Below are positions 37,756 through 45,996 of a stretch of 64,000 nt of DNA, in pieces. The position numbers and the translations under genes were made by a program. Every line of letters starts with the position of its first letter. Positions within the stretch are counted from its first letter, which is position 1. The notes beneath the pieces were generated by a model. It was not told where the DNA came from, made no database searches, and worked only from the letters and a program-made list of their open reading frames with translations. Location: positions 2,115,001-2,179,000 of the forward strand of contig NZ_CP040813.1 of the NCBI RefSeq assembly GCF_009498295.1, given 5' to 3'. The stretch comes from Oceanihabitans sp. IOP_32 (GTDB lineage: Bacteria; Bacteroidota; Bacteroidia; Flavobacteriales; Flavobacteriaceae).

Positions 37756-38580
37756 TTATTGGCTTAACTGTTCTACTAATGTAATACTCTCAAGCGCCTC
37801 TTTAACGTCGTGTACGCGTAAAATAGAAGCCCCTTTTTGTAACGCAATGGTGTTTAAAACGCTGGTACCATTTAATGCTTCGTTCGCTGTGATTCCTAAA
37901 GTTTTATAAATCATCGATTTTCTAGAAATCCCAACAAGCAAGGGCTTGTCTAGCATTTTAAAAAGCTCTAGTTCATTTAATATTTCGAAATTTTGTTCCC
38001 TGTTTTTGGCAAAACCAAAGCCAGGATCTACAATCATATCGATAATGCCCAATTGTTTTGCAGCGGCCATACGCTCAGAAAAATAAAACAAAATATCTCT
38101 AATAATATTATCGTATTGGGTTTGCTGTTGCATAGTTTGTGGCGTGCCACGCATATGCATCATAATATACGGTACGTTTAATTGGGCAATGGTGGGTAGC
38201 ATGTTGTCGTCTAATTTCCCTGCCGAAATATCATTAATCATGCAAGCACCGGCGTCTACACAAGATTTCGCCACGGTACTTCTAAACGTATCAATGGAGA
38301 GCAGTGTTTCTGGAAATTCATTTAAAATCAGATTAACAATAGGTATAATTCTTTTTAATTCGTCGATTTCGCTCACAAAATTGGCGTTTGGTCGCGAGCT
38401 ATAGGCACCAATATCTATAAAAGTAGCACCCTCATCAAGCATTTTTTCAGTCTGATTTAAAATGTCTTTTTCGTTTTTGTACTGGCCACCATCGTAAAAC
38501 GAATCGGGGGTAACATTTAATATACCCATTACTTTTGGCGATGATAAATCAATAAGTTTTCCTTTGCAATTTATAGTCAT
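37756..38580 (-). CDS. folP: Dihydropteroate synthase
   Basis: FolP joins p-aminobenzoate to the pterin diphosphate in folate synthesis and is the sulfonamide target. The 274-residue protein has PKVMGILNVTPDSFYDGGQY (residues 15-34), ATFIDIGAYSSRPNA near 52, LLSIDTFRSTVAKSCVDAGA near 97, MINDISAGKLD near 117 and IDMIVDPGFGFAKNREQN near 183, with LVGISRKSMIYKTLG near 213. It is the first gene of the folP-lipoprotein-cdaA unit and diverges from the DUF1599 gene. Confidence 0.96.
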   Translation of the reverse strand: MTINCKGKLIDLSSPKVMGILNVTPDSFYDGGQYKNEKDILNQTEKMLDEGATFIDIGAYSSRPNANFVSEIDELKRIIPIVNLILNEFPETLLSIDTFRSTVAKSCVDAGACMINDISAGKLDDNMLPTIAQLNVPYIMMHMRGTPQTMQQQTQYDNIIRDILFYFSERMAAAKQLGIIDMIVDPGFGFAKNREQNFEILNELELFKMLDKPLLVGISRKSMIYKTLGITANEALNGTSVLNTIALQKGASILRVHDVKEALESITLVEQLSQ

Positions 38581-38721
38581 TGTTGTAAGACAGCGTTTAG
38601 GTTATAAAATTCAAAGTTATAACTAAAACTGCAGCTTTTTTAATTCATTTTAAAAGTTTGAAGCTTGAATTTTGAACTTTGAACAATTTAATCGAAATTT
38701 ACACAAAATTGATTTTTATAG

Positions 38722-39261
38722 ATGCAAGATACCTCAAAACAATACGACGCTGTAATAGATAGGTGTAAAAGTTTATTTGTAAAAAAAATGGCCGATTACG
38801 GAAGTGCATGGCGTATATTGCGTTTACCATCATTAACCGATCAAATTTTCATTAAAGCCCAACGCATTAGAAGTCTGCAGCAAAATGAGCTAAGAAAGGT
38901 AGACGAAGGCGAAGTAAGCGAATTTATGGCCATTGTAAATTATGGTATTATGGCGCTAATTCAATTAGAAAGGGGTGTGGTAGACCAACCAGATTTAACT
39001 ACAGAAGAGGCTATAGAATTATACACACAACAAGCTGCCATTGCAAAACAACTTATGGAAGATAAAAACCACGATTACGGCGAAGCTTGGCGAGATATGC
39101 GCGTAAGCAGCCTCACCGATTTAATTTTGCAAAAAATTTTACGGGTTAAAACCATCGAGAATAATAAAGGTACTACCTTGGTGAGTGAAGGGGTAGATGC
39201 CAATTATCAAGATATGGTAAACTATGCGGTTTTCGCTTTAATTCATTTAAATGAAGACTAA
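38722..39261 (+). CDS. DUF1599 protein with two similar halves
   Basis: A 179-residue soluble helical protein of the DUF1599 family. It is an internal duplication: residues 18-50 (ADYGSAWRILRLPSLTDQIF) match residues 114-146 (HDYGEAWRDMRVSSLTDLIL), each followed by a basic KAQRIRSLQ or KILRVKTIE segment and later by a FMAIVNYGIMALIQL / YQDMVNYAVFALIHL helix. The function is unknown; the pattern is compatible with MazG-like all-helical folds, which is only a guess. It heads a cluster running to clpS that is conserved in Bacteroidetes. Confidence 0.87.
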   Translation: MQDTSKQYDAVIDRCKSLFVKKMADYGSAWRILRLPSLTDQIFIKAQRIRSLQQNELRKVDEGEVSEFMAIVNYGIMALIQLERGVVDQPDLTTEEAIELYTQQAAIAKQLMEDKNHDYGEAWRDMRVSSLTDLILQKILRVKTIENNKGTTLVSEGVDANYQDMVNYAVFALIHLNED

Positions 39262-39431
39262 CACGTCATCTCAAAAGTATTGTTTAAGACATATTATTAA
39301 CATTTAATTAAAAAGCACTTCTGTTTTAACAGCAAAAAATCATGAAACATCCATAATTAAAACTTGATGCTCAAGGAAAAGATAACATGGATGTCGCAGG
39401 TTGCCGATGTAAACACAATAATTAAAAACAC

Positions 39432-40742
39432 ATGAAAATACTAGTAGCAATAAGTAGAATATTTGTTGGCGTTTTATTTATCCTCTCAGGCTTAGTTAAA
39501 CTAAACGACCCATTGGGCTTTTCGTATAAATTAGAAGAGTATTTTGGTGCCGATGTTTTAAACCTGGAGTTTTTAATACCCTATGCCTTGGGTATCTCCA
39601 TAATCGTTCTGGTTTACGAGGTGATTTTAGGTGTTTTCTTGCTCATTGGATACAAGCCTAAATTTACAGTTTGGAGTTTGTTATTAATGATTGTGTTTTT
39701 CACTTTCTTAACCTTTTATTCGGCCTATTTTGATAAGGTAAAAGATTGCGGTTGTTTTGGTGATGCTTTAAAATTATCGCCTTGGGGAAGTTTTATAAAA
39801 GATATTGTTTTACTAGTTTTTATTCTTGTATTATTTGTAGGATTAAAACATATAAAACCGGTATTTAGCAAATTAACAACCACAATAATTGCGCTACTGG
39901 GTTTTATATTCAGTTTATGGTTTGGCTATCACGTGCTTATGCATTTACCAGTTATAGATTTTAGAGCATATAAAATAGGGAATAATATTGCAGAGGGTAT
40001 GACGGTACCAGAAGACGCCCCAAAAGCCGTACAAGAATTTACCTGGGTATTTAATATTAATGGCGAGGAGAAAGAGATTATAACCGATGGTAGCTATCCA
40101 AACGTCGATGGAGACTATGTAAGTGTAGAAACGCGTGTAATACGAGAAGGCTACCAACCACCAGTAGTTGATTTTTCAATTGAATCGGACTCTGAAGATT
40201 TAACCGACTATTACTTAAGTCAAGAAAACCTCATTGTGGTAGTGTCTTATAATTTAGATAAAATTGAAAAAGAAGGCGCTTTAAAATTAAAAGCCATGAG
40301 CGAAGAGGCTCTAGATAAAGGTTATACCGTAATTGGTTTATCGGCCTCTGGTCAAGAGTCTAAAGCGCGTATTAATGAGGCTTATAACTTAGATATAAAC
40401 TGGTATATTTGCGACGAGAAAGCTTTGCAAACCGTAGTTCGCGCCAATCCTGGAATTTTAGAATTGAATAAAGGGACTATAATGCAAAAATTACACTGGA
40501 ATGATTTGGAAGACTTAAAGCTTACCAAACAAGCGCCTAAGCCCGAAGCAAAAAAAGCTGAGGAAAACATCGCTTATTTTATAAATCAAAAACCTTCAAC
40601 AAAAGCAGAAGTAGAAGCCTTAGATTCCGCAACAATTGATAGTGTTAACGTTATTAAAACCGCAGAAGCTCTCAAGGCGTATAACATGGAAAATGCCACT
40701 CATTATACTGGGATTATTGAAGTAATATTAAAAAAAGAGTAA
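39432..40742 (+). CDS. BT_3928 family membrane protein, DoxX-like
   Basis: A 436-residue protein. The N-terminal 180 residues carry about four membrane helices in a DoxX/MauE-like arrangement (RIFVGVLFILSGLVKLNDPL, YALGISIIVLVYEVILGVFL) with a cysteine pair in KVKDCGCFGDALKLSPWGSF near 103, typical of proteins that pass electrons to thioredoxin-like partners. The C-terminal half (190-436) is soluble and unassigned. The next gene is a TlpA-type thioredoxin lipoprotein, so a shared redox role in the envelope is likely. Confidence 0.87.
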   Translation: MKILVAISRIFVGVLFILSGLVKLNDPLGFSYKLEEYFGADVLNLEFLIPYALGISIIVLVYEVILGVFLLIGYKPKFTVWSLLLMIVFFTFLTFYSAYFDKVKDCGCFGDALKLSPWGSFIKDIVLLVFILVLFVGLKHIKPVFSKLTTTIIALLGFIFSLWFGYHVLMHLPVIDFRAYKIGNNIAEGMTVPEDAPKAVQEFTWVFNINGEEKEIITDGSYPNVDGDYVSVETRVIREGYQPPVVDFSIESDSEDLTDYYLSQENLIVVVSYNLDKIEKEGALKLKAMSEEALDKGYTVIGLSASGQESKARINEAYNLDINWYICDEKALQTVVRANPGILELNKGTIMQKLHWNDLEDLKLTKQAPKPEAKKAEENIAYFINQKPSTKAEVEALDSATIDSVNVIKTAEALKAYNMENATHYTGIIEVILKKE

Positions 40743-40805
40743 CACATAATTATAAAAACGGCTTTAATTTTTTGGTAGCCGTAATTAACTATTCAAATAA
40801 ATACA

Positions 40806-41297
40806 ATGAAAAAAATAAACTATTTAGCACTGTTATTATTTACTGTTTTTAGCTGTAAAACCGAAGTTTCTAAACAATTTTCAGAAGAGGCTTTAAACGA
40901 CAGCTTAATTACCTTAAACGGAGAAAGGATTAGCTTTAAAGATATTTTAAAAAGCCACGAGGGCAAAACAGTACTTATTGATGTTTGGGCCTCCTGGTGT
41001 AAAGATTGTATTGAAGGCATGCCAAAAGTAGAAGCCTTACAAGCCGAATTTACAGAAGTGGCTTATGTGTTTTTATCTCTAGATAAAAGTGAAGACTCTT
41101 GGAAAAAGGGTATTGAAAAATACGATGTAAAAGGCGCACATTATTTTATGGCCTCTGGTAAGAAAAGCCCATTAGGTAGTTTTATAAATATCGATTGGAT
41201 TCCAAGATACATGGTTTTAGATAAGGCTGGGAATATTGTTTTATTTAAAGCTATTGAAGCCGATGATCCTAAGTTAATTGAAGCACTAAAAAAGTAA
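40806..41297 (+). CDS. TlpA-like thioredoxin lipoprotein
   Basis: A 163-residue envelope thiol-disulfide oxidoreductase. A lipoprotein signal (MKKINYLALLLFTVFSCKTE, lipid Cys at 17) is followed by a thioredoxin fold with VLIDVWASWCKDCIEGMPKV near residue 57, so the active site is CKDC, and the cis-Pro loop IDWIPRYMVLDKAG near 133. The gene sits between the BT_3928 protein with its CGC motif and tpiA, suggesting it exchanges electrons with the former. Confidence 0.92.
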   Translation: MKKINYLALLLFTVFSCKTEVSKQFSEEALNDSLITLNGERISFKDILKSHEGKTVLIDVWASWCKDCIEGMPKVEALQAEFTEVAYVFLSLDKSEDSWKKGIEKYDVKGAHYFMASGKKSPLGSFINIDWIPRYMVLDKAGNIVLFKAIEADDPKLIEALKK

Positions 41298-41340
41298 TAT
41301 TTTAAGTTTAGAGGACATAAAATATTTTAAAAAACATGTT

Positions 41341-42099
41341 ATGAGAAAACAAATAGTTGCAGGAAACTGGAAAATGAATAACGATTTAGCCGAATCTAAA
41401 AAACTGGCTAAGCAAGTTGTTAAAAAGATAAAAAAAGGAAAAATTAAAGACACCAAGGTTATTATTGCACCTACATTTGTGAGTTTAGCAAGTGCTGTAA
41501 AAGCCACCAAAAAGTCGAAAGTAAAAGTGGCAGCACAAAATATGCATTTCGAGGAAAGTGGTGCGTTTACGGGTGAGGTATCAGCAAAAATGCTCAAGTC
41601 TGTTGGTGTAAAAACCGTGATTTTAGGACACTCAGAGCGCAGAGCATATTTTGGCGAAACCGATGCCATTCTAGCCAAAAAAGTAGATGCTGCTTTGGCA
41701 CATAAAATGACTGTTATTTTCTGCTTTGGAGAAGTTCTAGCCGACAGGAAATCTGGTAAACAAGAAGCGGTAGTAGAACAACAAATTAAAAACGCTTTGT
41801 TTCATTTAGAAGGGACAGCGTTTAAAAATATCATTCTAGCTTACGAGCCTGTTTGGGCTATTGGCACTGGCGAAACGGCTAGTCCAGAACAAGCGCAAGA
41901 GATGCATGCCTTTATTAGAACCACTATCAAAGAAAAATATGGCGACGAGGTGGCAAACAGCATCTCCATACTTTATGGTGGCAGCTGTAAACCCTCAAAT
42001 GCCAAAGAGATTTTTTCAAAACCAGACGTAGATGGTGGCTTAATTGGTGGAGCAGCGCTTAATGCCAACGACTTTTACGCTATTATAAATTCATTTTAA
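41341..42099 (+). CDS. tpiA: Triosephosphate isomerase
   Basis: TIM interconverts dihydroxyacetone phosphate and glyceraldehyde 3-phosphate. The 252-residue protein has GNWKMNNDLAESKKLAKQV (residues 8-26), AAQNMHFEESGAFTGEVSA near 64, catalytic His in ILGHSERRAYFGE near 94, catalytic Glu in LAYEPVWAIGTGETASPEQ near 166 and the phosphate loop ILYGGSCKPSNA near 207. Its last 84 bases are the start of a 235-base tandem duplication, so a second copy of the C-terminus lies just downstream. Confidence 0.97.
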   Translation: MRKQIVAGNWKMNNDLAESKKLAKQVVKKIKKGKIKDTKVIIAPTFVSLASAVKATKKSKVKVAAQNMHFEESGAFTGEVSAKMLKSVGVKTVILGHSERRAYFGETDAILAKKVDAALAHKMTVIFCFGEVLADRKSGKQEAVVEQQIKNALFHLEGTAFKNIILAYEPVWAIGTGETASPEQAQEMHAFIRTTIKEKYGDEVANSISILYGGSCKPSNAKEIFSKPDVDGGLIGGAALNANDFYAIINSF

Positions 42100-42486
42100 A
42101 ATATTTGTTGTATATCCGTTTTTTATCATAAACGTAAAAAATCTGTGATTATCTGTGTAATCTGCGGGAAATAAATAGTAGCGCTTTATAGAATTGTCCC
42201 GCAGATAGCGCTGATTTACGCAAAAAAAAATATGTAAGTGCCACCATATTTCAAAACCAGACGTAGATGGTGGCTTAATTGGTGGAGCAGCGCTTAATGC
42301 CAACGACTTTTACGCGATTATAAATTCATTTTAAAATATTTGTTGTATATCCGTTTTTTATCATAATCGTAAAAAATCTGCTATTATCTGTGTAATCTGC
42401 GGGAAACAAATAGTAGCGCTTTATAGAATTGTCCCGCAGATAGCGCTGATTTACGCAGAAAAAAAAGATGTAAGTGCCACCATATT
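42016..42486. repeat. 235-base direct tandem duplication covering the tpiA 3' end
   Basis: Copy 1 is 42016-42250 and copy 2 is 42251-42486. Both begin tcaaaaccagacgtagatgg and end gtaagtgccaccatatt, and they differ at only about ten positions. Each contains the tpiA tail and a non-coding palindromic segment in which ctgtgtaatctgcgggaaa is answered by gtcccgcagatagcgctgat. The low divergence indicates a recent duplication. Confidence 0.95.
42251..42334 (+). pseudogene. Duplicated C-terminal fragment of tpiA
   Basis: Second copy of the last 28 codons of tpiA including its stop. It has no start or ribosome site, so it is not expected to be translated. It is nearly identical to the true gene end (one synonymous change, gct to gcg). 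Confidence 0.85.
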
Positions 42487-42599
42487 ATAATAATTTATGG
42501 ATTTATGATACTTTACGGATAATCAAAAAATATTTTTAGGCGTTATCTCAACAAAAGTTTGGGGTCGCGCTTATCAGCTAAAAATTAATAATAAAATCA

Positions 42600-43436
42600 A
42601 TGTCCAATACCGTTTATATAGGTTATAATTTTAAAGTAGCCCCCTTACAACCAGCAACCGAAATTCTTATTGCAGAACTGGGTCAAGCAGGTTTTGAAAG
42701 TTTTGTAGAAACTGATGATGGTGTTACCGCTTACATTCAAAAAGAGGAGTGGCACAGTAGTATTCTTGACGATATTTATATTTTAAATTCAGGTGAGTTT
42801 AAAATTACTTACGATTTTAATGAGATAGAACAAGTTAATTGGAACGCGGAATGGGAAAAAAATTTCAAACCCATCATTGTCGATAATTTAGTTTCGGTAC
42901 GTGCACCATTTCACGAAAAACCAGATACATCCTACGACATCGTTATAGAGCCAAAAATGAGTTTTGGTACGGGCCATCATGAAACTACCCACATGATGAT
43001 TCAACACATCTTAAAAAACGATTTTAAAGACAAGTCGGTTTTAGATATGGGTTGTGGTACTGGAGTGCTAGCCATTTTGGCTGAAATGAAAGGCGCCAAA
43101 CCTATTGAGGCTGTAGATTACGACAATTGGTGTTATTTAAATAGCTTAGAAAATACAGAACGCAACAATTGCAAGCATATTACCGTGATAGAAGGCGATG
43201 CCTCTGTTTTAAAAAACAAGAAGTACGATGTGATTATTGCCAATATTAATCGCAATATTCTATTGCAAGATATGGCCACCTACGCTTCTTGTTTGAATGA
43301 AAACGGGGAGCTGTATTTAAGCGGATTTTATAATGATGATATCCCTACTATTATGGCAACATGTGAAAAGTATTTGTTAAAATTTGAAGAAAAACTCGAA
43401 AGAAACCAGTGGGTATCGTTAAAATTTATAAATTAG
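42600..43436 (+). CDS. prmA: Ribosomal protein L11 methyltransferase
   Basis: PrmA trimethylates amino groups of ribosomal protein L11. The 278-residue protein has an N-terminal substrate-binding domain (1-100, VYIGYNFKVAPLQPATEILI) and a Rossmann methyltransferase with EPKMSFGTGHHETTHMMIQH near 118, SAM site SVLDMGCGTGVLAILAEMKG near 143, acidic loop EAVDYDNWCYLNSLEN near 168 and the NPPF-type motif as IIANINRNILLQDM near 212. It follows the tpiA duplication; clpS comes next in the same direction. Confidence 0.95.
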   Translation: MSNTVYIGYNFKVAPLQPATEILIAELGQAGFESFVETDDGVTAYIQKEEWHSSILDDIYILNSGEFKITYDFNEIEQVNWNAEWEKNFKPIIVDNLVSVRAPFHEKPDTSYDIVIEPKMSFGTGHHETTHMMIQHILKNDFKDKSVLDMGCGTGVLAILAEMKGAKPIEAVDYDNWCYLNSLENTERNNCKHITVIEGDASVLKNKKYDVIIANINRNILLQDMATYASCLNENGELYLSGFYNDDIPTIMATCEKYLLKFEEKLERNQWVSLKFIN

Positions 43437-43497
43437 TAACAATTTTAGACAACCATGCAGTATTTTTTGCTGAAAAAATTGCAAGATTATAGGGATT

Positions 43498-43773
43498 ATG
43501 GATATTAAGGAAAAAACACTAGAAAAACTACTGTTAAAAGAAGAGGTAGTTACTCAAAATGAAATTGTATTGTTTAATGACGATGTAAACACCTTCGATC
43601 ATGTTATAGATACACTTATAGCCGTTTGTGAGCACACACCAGAGCAAGCCGAACAATGTGCCATTCTGGTGCATTACAAGGGCAAATGTACCGTAAAAAC
43701 AGGGGTGTACGACGATTTAAAACCGCGTTGCTCCATGCTGCTCGAGGCGGGTTTAAGTGCCGAAATTGTATAA
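43498..43773 (+). CDS. clpS: ClpS, adaptor of Clp protease for N-degron substrates
   Basis: ClpS binds destabilising N-terminal residues and hands substrates to ClpAP (in this phylum to ClpC- or ClpA-type unfoldases). The 91-residue protein has the core VLFNDDVNTFDHVIDTLIAV (residues 23-42), TPEQAEQCAILVHYKGKCTV and the closing RCSMLLEAGLSAEIV. The Asn-Asp-Asp pocket motif is intact, so substrate recognition should work. It is 61 bases after prmA and ends in a bidirectional terminator. Confidence 0.95.
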   Translation: MDIKEKTLEKLLLKEEVVTQNEIVLFNDDVNTFDHVIDTLIAVCEHTPEQAEQCAILVHYKGKCTVKTGVYDDLKPRCSMLLEAGLSAEIV

Positions 43774-43774
43774 T

Positions 43775-43807
43775 AAAAAAGCTCCAAAATAAAATTGGAG
43801 CTTTTTT
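43775..43807 (+). terminator. Bidirectional terminator between clpS and the HMA gene
   Basis: AAAAAAGCTCCAA and TTGGAGCTTTTTT form a long stem with a 7-base AT loop, between convergent stop codons at 43773 and 43811. Confidence 0.92.
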
Positions 43808-43810
43808 ATT

Positions 43811-44080
43811 TTATTTACCCATTCTGCCTACCGCGCAACTTACAAAAGATTTTGCTTTTGTGGTTAAAGCGTTTTTATCTCCCGCAACAGGATAGCCCAG
43901 TTTAGTTAACAAGCTTGTAACCGTTTCTAGTTCTGCTTCCGTACTGTGATTAAACGACACCGAATTGCTAGCGTTGTCAACCTTAACATCAGATATTTCT
44001 GTTAATTCATTTAGTCTGGTTACAATCGTATTGGCGCAACCGCCACATTTTAAGTTTTGTATTTCTAAAGTTGTATTCAT
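43811..44080 (-). CDS. Heavy-metal-associated (HMA) domain protein
   Basis: An 89-residue cytoplasmic copper-chaperone-like protein: a ferredoxin-like HMA fold (1-66) with metal motif LKCGGCANTIVTRLNEL near residue 10 (CxxC as CGGC) and KLGYPVAGDK at its end. A further 20 residues contain another Cys (SFVSCAVGRMG). HMA proteins of this form accompany sulfur-handling transporters in many flavobacteria, which fits the next three genes. Whether it carries copper or works on persulfide sulfur is unknown. Confidence 0.88.
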   Translation of the reverse strand: MNTTLEIQNLKCGGCANTIVTRLNELTEISDVKVDNASNSVSFNHSTEAELETVTSLLTKLGYPVAGDKNALTTKAKSFVSCAVGRMGK

Positions 44081-44179
44081 ATTATTATAAATTATTAATG
44101 GTGGTGTTGTAGTCTTTCCGCGATAGCGAAACCCCAGCGCAAAATAAGAAACTTAAATTAATTTGATGGGTAACTTTGG

Positions 44180-44977
44180 TTACATTAAGCTGGTCTCTTT
44201 ATAGACAATATAAACGGCCATAATTAATGTAAAAAAGCCGAAGCCTTTTTTTAGTTTCTTACCGCTTATAAATTTAGATAGATAAACGCCCAGTATGATA
44301 CCAAGAATGGAAGTGATTGTAAATGACAGCAAAAATAGCCATTCAATTTGTAAAGTTTGTACGTCGCCTGTAAAACCAATTAAAGAGTTAATCGAGACTA
44401 TAACTAATGAGGTGCCTACTGCTTTTTTCATGGGAATATTGGCCCACAGCACAAGGGCTGGCACGTATAAGAATCCGCCTCCAGCACCTATTAATCCCGT
44501 AATGGTGCCAATAATTAAACCTTGAATAAAGGTTTTGTAATAGGCTTGTTTTGTGCCAATCGCATCTGTCTTTTTTTGGTTTTTAATCATTAAAACCGAA
44601 GCGAACAGCATAATTATGGCAAAAAATACCATGATGGCCATGCCTTTTGTTAAGGTATAAGCGCCAAAATTTAAAATGGTGTCTGGAATCCCTGGAACTA
44701 AATACCTACGTGATAAGTACACGGCTAAAAAAGAGGGAAATGAAAAAGCTAAACCGGTTTTAAAATCGACTAAGCCTTCTTTAAATTTTTGATAGGTACC
44801 CACCATAGAGGTGGTGCCTACAACAAATAAGGAATAAGCAGTAGCTAAAACAGGATTATAGCCCAGTAAATACACCAATAAGGGCACGGTAAGTATAGAA
44901 CCACCACCGCCAATAAGGCCCATAACGAGACCAACAATTAAAGCTCCTACATATCCTATTATTTGTATGGTTTCCAT
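44180..44977 (-). CDS. TauE/SafE family sulfur-anion transporter
   Basis: A 265-residue polytopic protein with about eight helices in two inverted repeats: GALIVGLVMGLIGGGGSILT at the start and LIIGTITGLIGAGGGFLYVP near residue 150, the glycine-rich signatures of TauE/SafE (sulfite, sulfoacetate or thiosulfate export). Its start abuts the stop of the YeeE-type gene upstream with no spacing, so they are one operon. Confidence 0.93.
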   Translation of the reverse strand: METIQIIGYVGALIVGLVMGLIGGGGSILTVPLLVYLLGYNPVLATAYSLFVVGTTSMVGTYQKFKEGLVDFKTGLAFSFPSFLAVYLSRRYLVPGIPDTILNFGAYTLTKGMAIMVFFAIIMLFASVLMIKNQKKTDAIGTKQAYYKTFIQGLIIGTITGLIGAGGGFLYVPALVLWANIPMKKAVGTSLVIVSINSLIGFTGDVQTLQIEWLFLLSFTITSILGIILGVYLSKFISGKKLKKGFGFFTLIMAVYIVYKETSLM

Positions 44978-45391
44978 TTAATGTGGCAATTTATCTTTTA
45001 AAACACCATAAATAAAGGTGCCTACTAGAGCTGCCAATATTACAATAAGTATGCTGTATACGCCTGTACCTAATAAAACATACATGGGGCCAGGGCAGGC
45101 GCCCACAAGAGCCCAGCCTAAGCCAAAAAGCGTACCACCAGCTAGGTACCTGCTAAAGCCATTTTCTTTTTTAGGCACAAAAATTTTATCGCCTTTATGG
45201 TTTTTTATAAGACCTCTTTTCGCCAGTTGTGTAAACCCGAGGCCTACGGCAATGGCTGTGCCTATAATGCCGTACATGTGGAAGGATTGAAACCTAAACA
45301 TTTCGTAGATGCGGTACCACGAAATGGCTTCAGATTTTATGAGAACGATACCAAAAAAGATACCGATGAATAAGAATTTTAGAAATTTCAT
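44978..45391 (-). CDS. YeeE/YedE-type half transporter (DUF6691)
   Basis: A 137-residue membrane protein, the smaller half of a split YeeE/YedE sulfur transporter. Helices occupy residues 5-20, 38-56, 85-105 and 112-130. The conserved pore motif is LGWALVGACPGPMYVLLGTG near residue 92, with the Cys that relays thiosulfate or a persulfide. It starts 2 bases past the larger half and is directly followed by the TauE gene. Confidence 0.92.
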   Translation of the reverse strand: MKFLKFLFIGIFFGIVLIKSEAISWYRIYEMFRFQSFHMYGIIGTAIAVGLGFTQLAKRGLIKNHKGDKIFVPKKENGFSRYLAGGTLFGLGWALVGACPGPMYVLLGTGVYSILIVILAALVGTFIYGVLKDKLPH

Positions 45392-45393
45392 AA

Positions 45394-45948
45394 TTAAAAA
45401 ATTAGGGGCAAAATGAAGTTCGCCATAATTAATCCGCCAATAAAGAAACCTATAACTGCAATAAGTGATGGTTTTTGTAAACTGCTTAATCCAGAGATGG
45501 CATGTCCAGAGGTACAGCCGCCGGCATAACGTGTGCCAAACCCTACAAGTAAGCCACCAATTATTAAAAGGCTTCCATTTTTTAGGTTGAGGTTTTCTAA
45601 ACTAAATAGCTCATGAGGGACATATCTAGCTCCAGCATTTTCAAATCCCATGCCTTCCAGTTCTTTAATGGTTGTGGGATTTAAATTGGATATCGCCTCG
45701 TTAGATAAATACTGCGTTGCTATATAGCCGCCAATTATAGCCCCTAAAACCACGACTAAATTCCAAATTTGAGTTTTCCAATTAAATTTAAAAAAATCTG
45801 AAAATTTTCCAGCACCGCCAATGGAGCATAAAGTTCTTAGGTTAGACGACATACCAAACGATTTACCAAAGTAGAGTAGTAGTGCCATAACTACCGCCAT
45901 TAACGGGCCAGATACATACCAAGGCCACGGATTTAATAGGTGTTCCAT
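45394..45948 (-). CDS. YeeE/YedE-type half transporter, larger half
   Basis: A 184-residue membrane protein of the YeeE/YedE family, likely paired with the 137-residue half to form one thiosulfate (or other sulfur) channel. Four or more helices are visible; the conserved motif FGTRYAGGCTSGHAISGL near residue 137 carries the key Cys. It is the first gene of the operon, divergent from nothing but preceded by the Crp/Fnr gene in the same direction 48 bases upstream. Confidence 0.93.
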   Translation of the reverse strand: MEHLLNPWPWYVSGPLMAVVMALLLYFGKSFGMSSNLRTLCSIGGAGKFSDFFKFNWKTQIWNLVVVLGAIIGGYIATQYLSNEAISNLNPTTIKELEGMGFENAGARYVPHELFSLENLNLKNGSLLIIGGLLVGFGTRYAGGCTSGHAISGLSSLQKPSLIAVIGFFIGGLIMANFILPLIF

Positions 45949-45996
45949 AGATTTTATTAATTTGAATGCAAAGATAAATGGCTTGAGACTTTATTA

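Noticed and set aside
42091-42303. 70-residue minus-strand frame after tpiA
   Set aside because: It lies across the tandem duplication and reads the complement of the tpiA tail.
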